Below are positions 8,167 through 16,544 of a DNA stretch of 41,636 bases, piece after piece. Source of the DNA: Candidatus Nomurabacteria bacterium (GTDB taxonomy: Bacteria > Patescibacteriota > Minisyncoccia > Phycocordibacterales > UBA9973); contig JADLDV010000017.1 in assembly GCA_020846455.1 (NCBI GenBank), positions 1 to 41,636 on the forward strand, given 5' to 3'. The position numbers and the translations under genes are program-made. The notes beneath the pieces were generated by a model. The model searched no databases, was not told where the DNA came from, and saw only the letters and a program-made list of their open reading frames with translations. The stretch's first letter is position 1. Every line of letters starts with the position of its first letter.

Positions 8167-8298
8167 ATGAATGAAGAAGAGTTAAAAGTGCTCGCAGAAA
8201 AGGTTGTTGCAGGCACAGCGTCTCAAGAAGAATCATTGCTTTTCATGAAAGAATTCAATGCACTCCTTGAAGAATTAAAAGAAGAGCTTAAGAAATAA
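8167..8298 (+). CDS. Unrecognised 43-residue acidic helical protein
   Basis: ATG at 8167 opens a 43-codon frame starting MNEEELKVLAEKVVAGTASQ and ending in KEELKK. It is highly charged, predicted helical, and has a segment KVVAGTASQEESLLF that resembles the short putative zinc-finger or anti-sigma N-terminal helices (GtlspeE...f), without any Cys or His. A second ATG at 8171 is out of frame. It sits 4 nt before the next gene in the same direction and behind a plausible promoter, which supports it being real. No function is recognised. Confidence 0.55.
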   Translation: MNEEELKVLAEKVVAGTASQEESLLFMKEFNALLEELKEELKK

Positions 8299-8302
8299 TA
8301 CT

Positions 8303-8719
8303 ATGGAAAAAATGCCACAAAATAATCAAGATAATAATCTTGATAAACAGATTGATATAGAAAAAAATATTTTAGGTAATAATGTTGAAGAAATTTCTAG
8401 TTTGGTGAGTGAAAAAAAAGAAGGAGGAAGTTTTACTGATAAAGCAAAATTGCGTGCATCAAAAGCAGGAAGAGTTGCAGGAGTAGGTATAGCTACCGCT
8501 GGAACACTCGGGATACTTGGTACAACAGGGCTAACATTAGCTGAAGTTGCTGAGCATACTGAAGGTATGGGTATACCGCGTATCCCTGAACATACTCGTG
8601 GATTTTTATTGAACTCAATGAATATTACAGCATTCGTCACTCTTATTGGTGCATTTGGTGCAGATAAATGCGAAAAAATAATTCAAAATATTAAATCAAA
8701 ACTAAAATCTGAGAAGTAA
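8303..8719 (+). CDS. Unrecognised 138-residue membrane protein
   Basis: Not recognised. The N-terminal 60 residues are polar and Asn/Asp/Lys-rich. Two hydrophobic segments follow: about 58-80 (RVAGVGIATAGTLGILGTTG, Gly-rich) and about 103-120 (LNSMNITAFVTLIGAFGA), with a basic C-terminal tail (KIIQNIKSKLKSEK). This suggests a small inner-membrane hairpin protein. It follows the 43-residue gene by 4 nt and is closed by a hairpin. An in-frame ATG at 8312 is an alternative start. Confidence 0.6.
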   Translation: MEKMPQNNQDNNLDKQIDIEKNILGNNVEEISSLVSEKKEGGSFTDKAKLRASKAGRVAGVGIATAGTLGILGTTGLTLAEVAEHTEGMGIPRIPEHTRGFLLNSMNITAFVTLIGAFGADKCEKIIQNIKSKLKSEK

Positions 8720-8743
8720 AAAATCGCTTAATACGTTCACTAA

Positions 8744-8767
8744 AAAATCCGCCATATGGCGGATTTT
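8744..8767. terminator. Bidirectional terminator (TCCGCC type)
   Basis: Arms 8744-8753 and 8758-8767 form AAAATCCGCC / GGCGGATTTT with loop ATAT. It separates the convergent genes ending at 8719 and 8804. The same stem core occurs at 9625-9658 and, in weaker form, in the rpsA leader. Confidence 0.85.
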
Positions 8768-8803
8768 AATTGGATGTGATGAATATTTTAAAAACAGAAA
8801 AAA

Positions 8804-9574
8804 CTATTGTTTTATAACTGTAGTTTGAAAAGATTTAAATAAGATATTTTTATATTCAATTGCAAGGGTTCTTACTTTATTTTCATCCCATTTACCATTT
8901 CTTTCTTTTTGAATTTTGAGAACAATTTGATTTAGTTTTTCAAAAGTTTCATTACCTACAAGATATCCAGTAGTTGTAAATTTCCCTTTCAGTTCATCAT
9001 CTATTTGAGTGGAGGATAAAATTTCTAAGGGGATTTGAAGTGAGACTAGATGTCCATGATTTTCTTTGATTGACATTGTGTCTTCTTCTGATAATCGCGT
9101 AGGTGCACTATTTGCACTTGTAAATCCCCAGTCAGTATGAGAAGTAATATATGAATTCAATGCAGAGTCTAGTTTATTAATTTTATAGTCAGAAATAGTT
9201 GCTATAGTGTCACTTTCTTTTAAGTTATTTGCAAAAAAAATACTATTATCTTTATTTTTTACAAAAACATGTAACAAAGATTTTTCAAAAAAAGACCCTG
9301 AATTATTCCAATTAATTTTTTCAAAACCATCTTTATCTAATTGGTAACCATTTATAAGATTTTGATCAAAGGAGATAGTGTTTACTTTTCCTTCAATTTC
9401 TGTGTTTAGTGAATCCAGATTTTTTTCATTGGGTGATTGGAGCTCTTGTCCGCTTACAGAAAAACTACCAGAAATTAAAGTTGCTAATAAAATATTTTTC
9501 ATTTTTGAAATACTACTGTTTTTTTCTTGGGATTCAGATATATTTTTTTTCTGTTCAACATTCATTTTTTCCAT
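8804..9574 (-). CDS. Unrecognised 256-residue protein with internal hydrophobic segment
   Basis: Not recognised. The frame is open to 9592, but a TACAAT -10 (9583-9588, with TGA extension) ends 8 nt before the ATG at 9574, which is chosen. The first 24 residues are polar (MEKMNVEQKKN...), followed by MKNILLATLISGSFSVSGQ, a good signal peptide or anchor; an alternative start at that Met is 9502. The rest is a soluble Asn/Ser/Asp-rich domain, probably on the cell surface. It contains a segment HGHLVSLQIPLEILSS and a Lys-rich C-terminus. Very AT-rich, like its neighbours in this block. Confidence 0.6.
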   Translation of the reverse strand: MEKMNVEQKKNISESQEKNSSISKMKNILLATLISGSFSVSGQELQSPNEKNLDSLNTEIEGKVNTISFDQNLINGYQLDKDGFEKINWNNSGSFFEKSLLHVFVKNKDNSIFFANNLKESDTIATISDYKINKLDSALNSYITSHTDWGFTSANSAPTRLSEEDTMSIKENHGHLVSLQIPLEILSSTQIDDELKGKFTTTGYLVGNETFEKLNQIVLKIQKERNGKWDENKVRTLAIEYKNILFKSFQTTVIKQ

Positions 9575-9582
9575 ATAAAGAC

Positions 9583-9588
9583 ATTGTA
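9583..9588 (-). promoter_or_regulatory. Extended -10 abutting the 9574 gene
   Basis: On the reverse strand TGATACAAT, hexamer 9583-9588, lies 8 nt before the ATG at 9574; a TTATAA 17 bp upstream could be the -35. Suggests a leaderless transcript. Confidence 0.5.
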
Positions 9589-9624
9589 TCAAAATACTTT
9601 TTTAATTATAAATATTTCCAGAGT

Positions 9625-9658
9625 ACTAAAAAATCCGCCATACGGCGGATTTTTTAGT
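9625..9658. terminator. Terminator after rpsA (TCCGCC type)
   Basis: Perfect 15-bp stem, ACTAAAAAATCCGCC with its complement and loop ATAC, 12 nt beyond the rpsA stop. It is symmetric and could stop transcription in both directions. Confidence 0.85.
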
Positions 9659-9670
9659 GAAATGTAATTC

Positions 9671-10777
9671 TTATGCTTTCTTGTCTTCTAAAAACGCAAG
9701 TGTCATACGGTGTTCTTTTGGTTCAAATAGGGTGATTTGGAAATTGTATGTTTTACCAAGTTCCAAGTTTTGACGGAGTTTGTCTTCACCACCAAAGAGA
9801 GAATTGTGGACGAGTCCTGCAACGCCTTCTTTGATTGATACCAATGCGCCGTGTTTGTTGAACTTAATCACGACACCTTTGATGATGTCACCTTTCTTGA
9901 TTGTTGCTTCAAATTCTTTCCAAGGATTTTCTTTGAGGGCTTTGATAGAAAGAGAAATCTTTCCTTCTTTGATCTCAATAATCTTTGCTTTTACTTTGTC
10001 GCCAATCTTGAAGAGGGCACGTGGATCTTCTACAAGACCCCAATCGATTTCAGAAATGTGTACGAGACCTTCGAGTCCATCTTCTACTTTGAGGAAGACA
10101 CCGAAGTCGACGATACCAGCAACTGTTGTGTCGAGCTCATCACCGACTACGTACTTGCCAACCATTTCTTTGCGTTCTTCTGATGTACCATCCTTTTCAG
10201 AGAAAATGAGTTTGCCTTCTTTTGGTAGGGCAGAGATCATGGTTACGGTAAGTTTCGTACCAACGAGTTTCTTCAATTCTTTCAAAATCTTGTCTTTGTC
10301 TGAGTCTTCAACACGCGGGTAGTGTTCAGGTTTGAGTTGTGATGCAGGGAGGAAGCCAGCGATACCTTGCCATTCAAGGATAAGACCACCTTTGTTTGCT
10401 TCTTTGACAGTAATTTCAATAGGAGTTTTTCCTTTGATTGCTTTTTCTGCTTCACTCCAGATGAGTGCTTGTTTTGCTTCCTTGAGGGAAAGTTCGATAT
10501 ATCCTTCTTCGTTGTTTGTATCTACAACTTTTGCTTTTACTAAGTCACCAATGTTGATTTTCTTGATGATATCGCGTGCATTGTTGAATTCACGTCCGTA
10601 GATAATACCAGTACCGAATGGTTGCAAGTCGATAAATACTGATGATTTGTCGATACTCACCACTGGACCTTCCACGAGCATATCCTTTTCTGGAGGATTT
10701 GCACTTGTGTCTATGAGTGCGCGCAATGCAGGTTGTTCACTTGCATATATTTCATTAAAAACTGTATCTTTTGCCAT
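9671..10777 (-). CDS. rpsA: 30S ribosomal protein S1 (four S1 repeats)
   Basis: S1 binds mRNA at the ribosome and helps translation of transcripts, including those without Shine-Dalgarno sequences. The 368-residue protein starts MAKDTVFNEIYASEQPAL at 10777; in-frame extension to 10831 runs through the leader hairpin and is rejected. Four S1 domains are visible: DMLVEGPVVSIDKSSVFIDL (from about 30), a second degenerate one with KTPIEITVKEANKGGLILEW, a canonical third with ELDTTVAGIVDFGVFLKVEDG and GLVHISEI, and a fourth with GDIIKGVVIKFNKHGALVSI and GLVHNSLFG. Six-domain S1 is about 550 residues, so this is a compact form. Confidence 0.93.
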   Translation of the reverse strand: MAKDTVFNEIYASEQPALRALIDTSANPPEKDMLVEGPVVSIDKSSVFIDLQPFGTGIIYGREFNNARDIIKKINIGDLVKAKVVDTNNEEGYIELSLKEAKQALIWSEAEKAIKGKTPIEITVKEANKGGLILEWQGIAGFLPASQLKPEHYPRVEDSDKDKILKELKKLVGTKLTVTMISALPKEGKLIFSEKDGTSEERKEMVGKYVVGDELDTTVAGIVDFGVFLKVEDGLEGLVHISEIDWGLVEDPRALFKIGDKVKAKIIEIKEGKISLSIKALKENPWKEFEATIKKGDIIKGVVIKFNKHGALVSIKEGVAGLVHNSLFGGEDKLRQNLELGKTYNFQITLFEPKEHRMTLAFLEDKKA

Positions 10778-10890
10778 ATAAAAATAAATATTTCTGTGCC
10801 ATCTTCGATCCTCTGAAAAGCATGTATTCACAAGCTTTTCCCTCGGATCTCGATGTCATAAAAATAAAAAGTCCGCACGTAGGCGGAAAA
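10778..10890 (-). promoter_or_regulatory. Structured 5' leader of rpsA with terminator-like hairpin
   Basis: On the reverse strand the leader first meets a stem TCCGC / GCGGA (10872-10887) followed by a T-rich run (10861-10870), an intrinsic-terminator shape. Then comes a larger interrupted hairpin at 10807-10849: GATCC with GGATC, and GAAAAGC with GCTTTTC, 12-nt loop. The start codon is 29 nt further on. The layout fits attenuation or autogenous control of S1 synthesis; S1 and other ribosomal proteins are commonly autoregulated through leaders. The promoter itself could not be placed with confidence. Confidence 0.55.
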
Positions 10891-11029
10891 GATTCTAGCG
10901 TTTCTTTCGATGTTTCTGTCTCGAAAGAGGGTTATGCTAAAATCCGACTACTAATAGAATACCAGAAGATAATACTATAATTTTACCTGAAAGTAAAGGA
11001 ATATATATTGTAATCCTTTCGCAATAGTA

Positions 11030-11038
11030 TGCTATACT
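11030..11038 (+). promoter_or_regulatory. Extended -10 abutting the MBL-fold gene
   Basis: TGCTATACT at 11030-11038; the hexamer ends 6 nt before the ATG at 11045. Another ATG at 11041 is out of frame. Confidence 0.65.
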
Positions 11039-11044
11039 ATATGC

Positions 11045-11683
11045 ATGATTGTGACATATTTCGGCAAAGCATGTTTCAAAATACAGCAAGGGGAAACGGT
11101 AATCGCCTATAATCCTATAAGTAAAGATTCTACGTCTGGTGTAAAACCAGCTCGTTTTGGTGCACAAATTACTCTCTCGAGTACGCATCATCCAGAATAT
11201 AATGGCGTGGAAAATACTTCATTTGGCGAGACTGTACCGTTTGTTATAGAAGGACCAGGTGACTATGAGGTCAAAGGTATTTTTATTAAAGGAATGATGA
11301 CTGATGTTGTGCTTGAGGGTAAAAAATACATCAACACTATATATACACTCACTGTAGACAATATCAACCTTTGTTTTCTTGGTACGCTTGGTTCTGGAAC
11401 ACTTGCTCCAGAGGTTCGAGAAAAAATTGGCACGCCTGATATTCTTTTTGTGCCGATTGGTGGAGGTGACCTCCTTGATGCTGCACAAGCACACAAACTT
11501 GCATTATCACTTGAAACAAAAATTATTATTCCAATGGAGTATGGTGATGATATGCAAAAAGATGCATTAAAACATTTCTTAAAAGAAGCAGGACAAGACG
11601 CTGTTTCTCCGATTGAAAAACTGACAATCAAGCGTAAGGATATCGAATCAAAGAATGGTGAAATAGTAATTCTTTCTTCATAA
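11045..11683 (+). CDS. Metallo-beta-lactamase-fold protein with eroded metal site
   Basis: A 212-residue member of the Lactamase_B_3 (UlaG/YtnP-like) branch: MIVTYFGKACFKIQQGETVIAYNP at the N-terminus, ITLSSTHHPEYNGV where active enzymes have a THxHxDH motif, FVIEGPGDYEVKGIFIKGM, then LCFLGTLGSGTLAPE and DILFVPIGGGDLLDAAQAHKLALSL, and late ETKIIIPMEYG (usual P.HyG). The HxHxDH motif is reduced to THHPEYN, and the late His is Glu or Tyr. Activity may therefore be altered or lost. It is probably cytoplasmic. A short membrane-protein gene and gyrA follow in the same direction. Confidence 0.8.
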   Translation: MIVTYFGKACFKIQQGETVIAYNPISKDSTSGVKPARFGAQITLSSTHHPEYNGVENTSFGETVPFVIEGPGDYEVKGIFIKGMMTDVVLEGKKYINTIYTLTVDNINLCFLGTLGSGTLAPEVREKIGTPDILFVPIGGGDLLDAAQAHKLALSLETKIIIPMEYGDDMQKDALKHFLKEAGQDAVSPIEKLTIKRKDIESKNGEIVILSS

Positions 11684-11692
11684 ATTTTATAT

Positions 11693-12037
11693 ATGAGAAA
11701 ACATCTCGAAAAAATTCGTTCATACCATCCTCGCGTGCGTCACAACATCGCACTTGTACTTGCTATTGGAAGTGCATCACTCGCAATGATTTTTTGGCTG
11801 AATACATTTACGAAGCAGGTGACGAGCGATGAACAAGCGCGTGCATTTTCAGAACAAACCAAACCATTTACATTACTGGGTAAGAGAATTGGTTCACTGT
11901 GGGGAGAAATGTCAGCATCGGTTAGTGGAATCAAAAATATCAAGAAATCAGCCAGTGAGTTAGAACCGTCATCGGTTGAATCAGTAAAACAACTTCCTCC
12001 GGGACCAGAAACATATATACAAGAAGATTCATATTAA
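11693..12037 (+). CDS. Unrecognised 114-residue single-span membrane protein
   Basis: Basic N-terminus (MRKHLEKIRSYHPRVRHN), one membrane helix at about residues 19-38 (IALVLAIGSASLAMIFWLNT), then a polar 75-residue tail ending PPGPETYIQEDSY. Topology by the positive-inside rule: N-terminus inside, tail outside. It starts 9 nt after the MBL-fold gene, suggesting one transcript. Similar short anchors are seen upstream of other genes in CPR genomes, but I cannot name a family. Confidence 0.6.
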   Translation: MRKHLEKIRSYHPRVRHNIALVLAIGSASLAMIFWLNTFTKQVTSDEQARAFSEQTKPFTLLGKRIGSLWGEMSASVSGIKNIKKSASELEPSSVESVKQLPPGPETYIQEDSY

Positions 12038-12061
12038 TTATTCACATCATTACAATCCACT

Positions 12062-14524
12062 ATGGCAAAGAAAGTAGAAACACAACCAGATATTCCAGAA
12101 GTTGAACGACAAAGTGTTATTCCGATCAACATCACCAATGAAATGAAAACTTCATACCTGGCATATTCAATGTCAGTTATTGTGGATCGTGCTCTTCCAG
12201 ATGTTCGTGATGGGTTGAAGCCTGTACACCGTCGCATCCTCTTTTCTATGCATGGGCTCGGACTTCATTCATCTGCAAAATTCCGTAAGTCTGCATTGGT
12301 TGTCGGTGATGTGCTTGGTAAATACCACCCACACGGTGATGTGTCTGTGTATGACGCGATGGTAAAAATGGCACAAGAATTTTCATACCGGTATCCGCTT
12401 GTAATTGGACAAGGAAACTTCGGTTCGATTGATGGTGACAATGCTGCGGCGATGCGTTATACAGAAGCAAAAATGGCAAAACTTTCAGGTGAGATTCTTC
12501 GTGATATTGAAAAAGACACGATTAATTTCCGTCCTAACTATGACAACAGTCGTAATGAACCAACGGTGATGCCTACTGCTGTTCCAACATTGTTACTCAA
12601 TGGAACACTTGGTATTGCTGTCGGTATGGCAACGAATATCCCTCCTCATAACCTGAGAGAAGTACTCGACGCAACACTTCATTTGATCGAAACACCAGAG
12701 GCGACAACTGAAGATTTGATGCAATTTGTGAAAGGTCCTGATTTTCCGACAGGTGGTCTCGTGTATGGAAATCAAGATTTGATCCAAGCGTATTCATCTG
12801 GACGAGGAGGTGTTGTTACTCGAGGTGAAGTTGAAATTGTTGAACAAAAGAGTGGTGTCTCACAAATCGTGGTGACATCATTGCCATTTCGTGTGAACAA
12901 GGCAGATCTCATCATGTCGATTGCAGATCTTGTGCGTGATAAAAAACTCGAAGGAGTTAAAGGACTCAATGATTTTTCTACTGACGATATTCGTATTGTG
13001 ATTGATTTGAAAACTGGAGTACACCCACAAAAAGTTCTCAACTATCTCTACAAACACACACAACTTGAACTCAATTTCAACTACAACATGCTCGCACTTG
13101 TCGATGGTGTTCCGCAGACATTGTCACTCAAGACAATGCTTGAAGAATTTATTAAGCACCGACAAGAAATTGTACGTCGTCGAAGTGAATTTGATTTGAA
13201 ACGTGCACAAGAACGTGAACACATTCTCCTTGGTTTGAAAAAAGCACTTGATCATATTGATCGAGTCATTACGATTATTCGAGAGTCAAAAGACGCTGCT
13301 CTTGCGAAACTTAACTTGATGAAAGAGTTCAAGTTCTCAGAAATTCAAGCAACTGCAATTCTCGAAATGCGTCTCCAGAAACTCGCTGGACTTGAGCGTA
13401 AAGCAGTTGAAACAGAACTCAAAGAAAAACAAGCGTTCATTGAAGAGATGCAATCACTCATCGCAAGTAAGAAAAAAATGCTTGCCGTTATTGCAAAAGA
13501 ACTTGCTGAAATTAAAGATAAGTACGGTGATGAACGCCGTACTAAGGTTATCAAAGGTGGAGTCAAAGCTATTTCTGTAGAAGATCTTATTCCAGAAAAA
13601 GAATCAGTTCTTGTGTTTACACAAGGTGGATATGTGAAGCGTACTGATCCAGGTGAATATCGCAGTCAGAAGCGTGGCGGTGTCGGCGTGATTGATATTG
13701 AAACAAAAGAAGAAGATTTCGTCACTGATCTTGTCAGTGCAAACACGCACAGTGATTTGTTGTTCTTTACCAATCTTGGTAAGGCGTATCAAATAAAAAT
13801 GTACGATATTCCTGAAGGGCGTCGTGCAACAAAAGGGAAGTCAATTATGAATTTCCTTTCTTTGACATCTGATGAAAAGGTGACCTCAATATTACCAATG
13901 CCAAAAGAGGCAAAAGCGAAATCAGCGTCGCTTATGCTCAGTACGACAAGTGGTGTTGCAAAGAAAATGACACTTGAGAGTTTCAAAGATGTTCGACGAA
14001 GTGGAATTATTGCCATCCGTCTCGATAAAGGAGATGAGCTGGTATCAGCATTGATTGTTGAAAAGGGTGATGATGTCATGCTTGCAACACAAAAAGGTCA
14101 GTCTATTAGATTCAAAGAAAGTGATATTCGTGAAATGGGACGCACTGCCGCTGGTGTACGTGCAATGAAACTTGGTAAAGGAGACATCATTGTAGGTGTT
14201 GATGTTATTAAAAAAGATCAGGGTGATGGCGCACTGCTTATCATGAGCGCAAACGGACTCGGCAAAAAAACAGCACTCAAAGAATACAAAGTCCAAAAGC
14301 GTGGTGGCTCAGGTATCAAAACTGCAAAACTTACGACTAAAACAGGAGAACTTATCGTTGCCCGAGTGGTCGGCAATGAAGGTGAACTCATTGCGATGTC
14401 GAAGAAGGGTCAGGTGATTCGTGTCGATCTTCCTAGTATTCCAAATCTCGGACGACAAACACAAGGAGTAACTATTATGAAGCTTCGTGCGGGAGATAGT
14501 ATCGCTTCTATTACGTGTTTCTAA
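12062..14524 (+). CDS. gyrA: DNA gyrase subunit A
   Basis: Type IIA topoisomerase subunit that cuts and rejoins DNA during negative supercoiling. The 820 residues begin with the winged-helix region ([20 protein letters not shown]), the QRDR ([19 protein letters not shown]) and catalytic Tyr133 in AAAMRYTE. A coiled coil spans roughly 365-490. The C-terminal beta-pinwheel starts about 500 and carries QKRGGVG at 536-542, a variant GyrA box (canonical QRRGGKG), which favours gyrase over topoisomerase IV. The residue aligned with E. coli Ser83 is Val94. TACAAT at 12051-12056 ends 5 nt before the ATG. Confidence 0.95.
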   Translation: MAKKVETQPDIPEVERQSVIPINITNEMKTSYLAYSMSVIVDRALPDVRDGLKPVHRRILFSMHGLGLHSSAKFRKSALVVGDVLGKYHPHGDVSVYDAMVKMAQEFSYRYPLVIGQGNFGSIDGDNAAAMRYTEAKMAKLSGEILRDIEKDTINFRPNYDNSRNEPTVMPTAVPTLLLNGTLGIAVGMATNIPPHNLREVLDATLHLIETPEATTEDLMQFVKGPDFPTGGLVYGNQDLIQAYSSGRGGVVTRGEVEIVEQKSGVSQIVVTSLPFRVNKADLIMSIADLVRDKKLEGVKGLNDFSTDDIRIVIDLKTGVHPQKVLNYLYKHTQLELNFNYNMLALVDGVPQTLSLKTMLEEFIKHRQEIVRRRSEFDLKRAQEREHILLGLKKALDHIDRVITIIRESKDAALAKLNLMKEFKFSEIQATAILEMRLQKLAGLERKAVETELKEKQAFIEEMQSLIASKKKMLAVIAKELAEIKDKYGDERRTKVIKGGVKAISVEDLIPEKESVLVFTQGGYVKRTDPGEYRSQKRGGVGVIDIETKEEDFVTDLVSANTHSDLLFFTNLGKAYQIKMYDIPEGRRATKGKSIMNFLSLTSDEKVTSILPMPKEAKAKSASLMLSTTSGVAKKMTLESFKDVRRSGIIAIRLDKGDELVSALIVEKGDDVMLATQKGQSIRFKESDIREMGRTAAGVRAMKLGKGDIIVGVDVIKKDQGDGALLIMSANGLGKKTALKEYKVQKRGGSGIKTAKLTTKTGELIVARVVGNEGELIAMSKKGQVIRVDLPSIPNLGRQTQGVTIMKLRAGDSIASITCF

Positions 14525-14553
14525 ATACGGTAGATAAAAACTATTAGTTATAT

Positions 14554-14594
14554 CTCTAAAAGAAAAACTGGCAATGCCAGTTTTTCTTTTAGAG
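14554..14594 (+). terminator. Strong terminator after gyrA
   Basis: Near-perfect long stem, CTCTAAAAGAAAAACTGGC with its complement around a three-base loop, 30 nt after the gyrA stop. The T-rich right arm provides the U tract. Confidence 0.85.
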
Positions 14595-14651
14595 ATTAAT
14601 TTGTCGAATATGTTTTTGTCTAAATCCTAGCGTCTAACACCTTTCTTGTAC

Positions 14652-14657
14652 TATACT
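14652..14657 (+). promoter_or_regulatory. -10 box abutting the methyltransferase gene
   Basis: TATACT, ending 6 nt before the ATG at 14664. It excludes the upstream TTG start because that codon lies inside the promoter. Confidence 0.6.
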
Positions 14658-14663
14658 ATATAC

Positions 14664-15191
14664 ATGTTTAGTAACCCAGAAGAAAATATTGCATACGCAG
14701 ATATTCGTGAAGGAATGTGTGTTGCAGATCTCGGTGCAGGTACTGGTGCGTATAGTATCCCTGCAGCAAAACGTGTGGGATATACAGGTAAAGTGTATGC
14801 TGTTGAAGTTCAAAAAGATTTACTTGCAAGAATAAAAGAAGATGCGCGTCGTGCACATCTTTCAAATATTGAAGCAGTGTGGGGAGATATTGAGCGTGTC
14901 GGCGGTACCAAACTCGCATCACACATTATTGACGTGGTTATTCTCGCCAATGTGCTTTTTATTGTCAAAGATAAAGACGCGATTATTCAAGAAGTATTTC
15001 GTATTTTGAAACCAGGAGGCACAGTACTTATTATCGATTGGAAAGATTCATATGGCGGTATGGGTCCTTCTCCACAGATGCTTATTTTAAAAATTCATGC
15101 TGAGCAACTTTTCAACAAATATGGTTTCACTTTAGTGCGTGATGTTAGTGCAGGTCCGCATCACTATGGTATACTTTTGAAGAAACCATAG
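14664..15191 (+). CDS. Class I SAM-dependent methyltransferase
   Basis: A 175-residue Rossmann-fold methyltransferase: motif I VADLGAGTGAYSIPAA (SAM binding), acidic end of strand 2 VYAVEVQKDLL, motif with WGDIERV, strand 4 IDVVILANVLFIV, then ILKPGGTVLIIDWK and a late strand HHYGILLKKP. It resembles UbiE/Methyltransf_31 proteins; the substrate is unknown. The frame extends to a TTG at 14646, but TATACT at 14652-14657 places the transcription start at about the ATG at 14664, which is chosen. It precedes the solute-binding gene by 10 nt. Confidence 0.85.
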   Translation: MFSNPEENIAYADIREGMCVADLGAGTGAYSIPAAKRVGYTGKVYAVEVQKDLLARIKEDARRAHLSNIEAVWGDIERVGGTKLASHIIDVVILANVLFIVKDKDAIIQEVFRILKPGGTVLIIDWKDSYGGMGPSPQMLILKIHAEQLFNKYGFTLVRDVSAGPHHYGILLKKP

Positions 15192-15201
15192 ACATGTCAT
15201 T

Positions 15202-16539
15202 ATGAAAAACAGTCGCTTCCAAACTATTTTTATCGGAGTACTCACTGCTGCACTTGTCATCGCAGTTCTTATTTTTTCTGGTATATTGCCTTTCGGTAAA
15301 AAATCAGCAAATCCTGTCGGCGTGACAGGGAATTTGACCATGTGGGGAACTGTCCAAAGAGGCTATTTCAGTGGATTGTTTGAACAACTCGCAAAACAAA
15401 ATCCAGGATTAAAAGTTTCATACGTCGAAAAGTCTGCCGCAACTCTTGATTCAGAACTTATCAATGCACTCGCATCAGGTACTGGTCCTGACCTTATCCT
15501 TTTGTCTCAGGATCTACTTATGCGCTATAAAGATAAGTTATTCGTCATTCCGTATGATGCTTATCCACAAAGACAGTTCACCGATACCTTTATTCAAGAA
15601 GCAAATCTTTTTGCGACGGACGAAGGGCTACTCGGACTCCCACTTTTTGTTGATCCGATGGTGATGTACTACAACAGAGATAGTATCGAAAGTGCCGGAC
15701 AGGTAAATCCTCCTCGTACATGGAAAGAGGTTGCTGACCTCGTTCCAAAACTGACGATTCGTGATAACAAAGGTAAAGTACTTCGAAGTATTACTGCATT
15801 TGGTGATTTCGATAATATCCCTCATGCAAAAGAATTACTCTCGACTCTTTTATTGCAAACCGGTAACCCACTTGTTGTGAGAACAGGGAACGAATTTAGA
15901 TCTACACTCAACGTCGCGCCGAATGGCACACAGTCACTTCCGGCGTTCGATTTCTTTATGAGTTTTGCGATTCAGACAGACCCGCTCTATTCTTGGAATA
16001 AGACACTTCCGACACCAGAAACTATGTTCCTCTCTGGTGACATGGCACTCTATCTTGGATTTGCAAGTGAGCTTTTTACACTTCGTAATAAAAATCCTAA
16101 TCTCAATTATGACGTTGCCCGTATGCCACAGATTGCAGTTACTGGAACACAGATTACGTATGGTAAGTTGTACGGCATTGCATCACTCAAGTCTTCAAAA
16201 AATCTTCGTGCCGCATATGTAGTGAGTACTATTATTGCTGGACCAGAATTCACGAATACTCTGGCAAATGGACTCGCACTTCCTCCTGCTCGTCGTGACT
16301 TGCTTTTGCAAAAACCTTCAAATCCTTACGCAACTATTTTTTATGATTCAGCGCTCATGGCTCGTGGATGGCAAGACCCAAATCCTGAAGAAACAAAAGC
16401 AATTTTTGCAAAGATTATTGCAAACAGACTTTCTGGACGAACACAACTTTCTACAGGGATTGTCGAAGCGCAAGATAGACTCGACCAATTGTTGAAACCT
16501 TTTAAAATAATTCCAACTACAGGAAATGGATTGAAATAA
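15202..16539 (+). CDS. Extracellular solute-binding protein, family 1 (orphan)
   Basis: 445 residues with an N-terminal membrane anchor (about 8-28, TIFIGVLTAALVIAVLIFSG), then a periplasmic-binding fold of the carbohydrate type: GNLTMWGTVQRGYFSGLFEQLAKQNPG, LASGTGPDLILLSQD, GLLGLPLFVDPMVMYYNRD, and PPRTWKEVADLVPKL, the classical sugar-binding order. No lipobox Cys is seen, so it is probably held by the uncleaved helix. No permease or ATPase gene lies nearby, so the partner transporter is elsewhere or absent. The start is 10 nt after the methyltransferase stop; the pilin-like array follows 5 nt after it. Confidence 0.9.
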   Translation: MKNSRFQTIFIGVLTAALVIAVLIFSGILPFGKKSANPVGVTGNLTMWGTVQRGYFSGLFEQLAKQNPGLKVSYVEKSAATLDSELINALASGTGPDLILLSQDLLMRYKDKLFVIPYDAYPQRQFTDTFIQEANLFATDEGLLGLPLFVDPMVMYYNRDSIESAGQVNPPRTWKEVADLVPKLTIRDNKGKVLRSITAFGDFDNIPHAKELLSTLLLQTGNPLVVRTGNEFRSTLNVAPNGTQSLPAFDFFMSFAIQTDPLYSWNKTLPTPETMFLSGDMALYLGFASELFTLRNKNPNLNYDVARMPQIAVTGTQITYGKLYGIASLKSSKNLRAAYVVSTIIAGPEFTNTLANGLALPPARRDLLLQKPSNPYATIFYDSALMARGWQDPNPEETKAIFAKIIANRLSGRTQLSTGIVEAQDRLDQLLKPFKIIPTTGNGLK

Positions 16540-16544
16540 TATAT

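Noticed and set aside
9780-10322. Plus-strand 180-codon frame opposite rpsA
   Set aside because: Shadow of rpsA; composition (Ser/Pro/Thr-rich) is typical of antisense reading of Glu/Lys-rich genes.
10778-10831. N-terminal extension of S1
   Set aside because: The extension is read through a stable hairpin and does not resemble S1; MAKDTVFNE at 10777 is the natural start.
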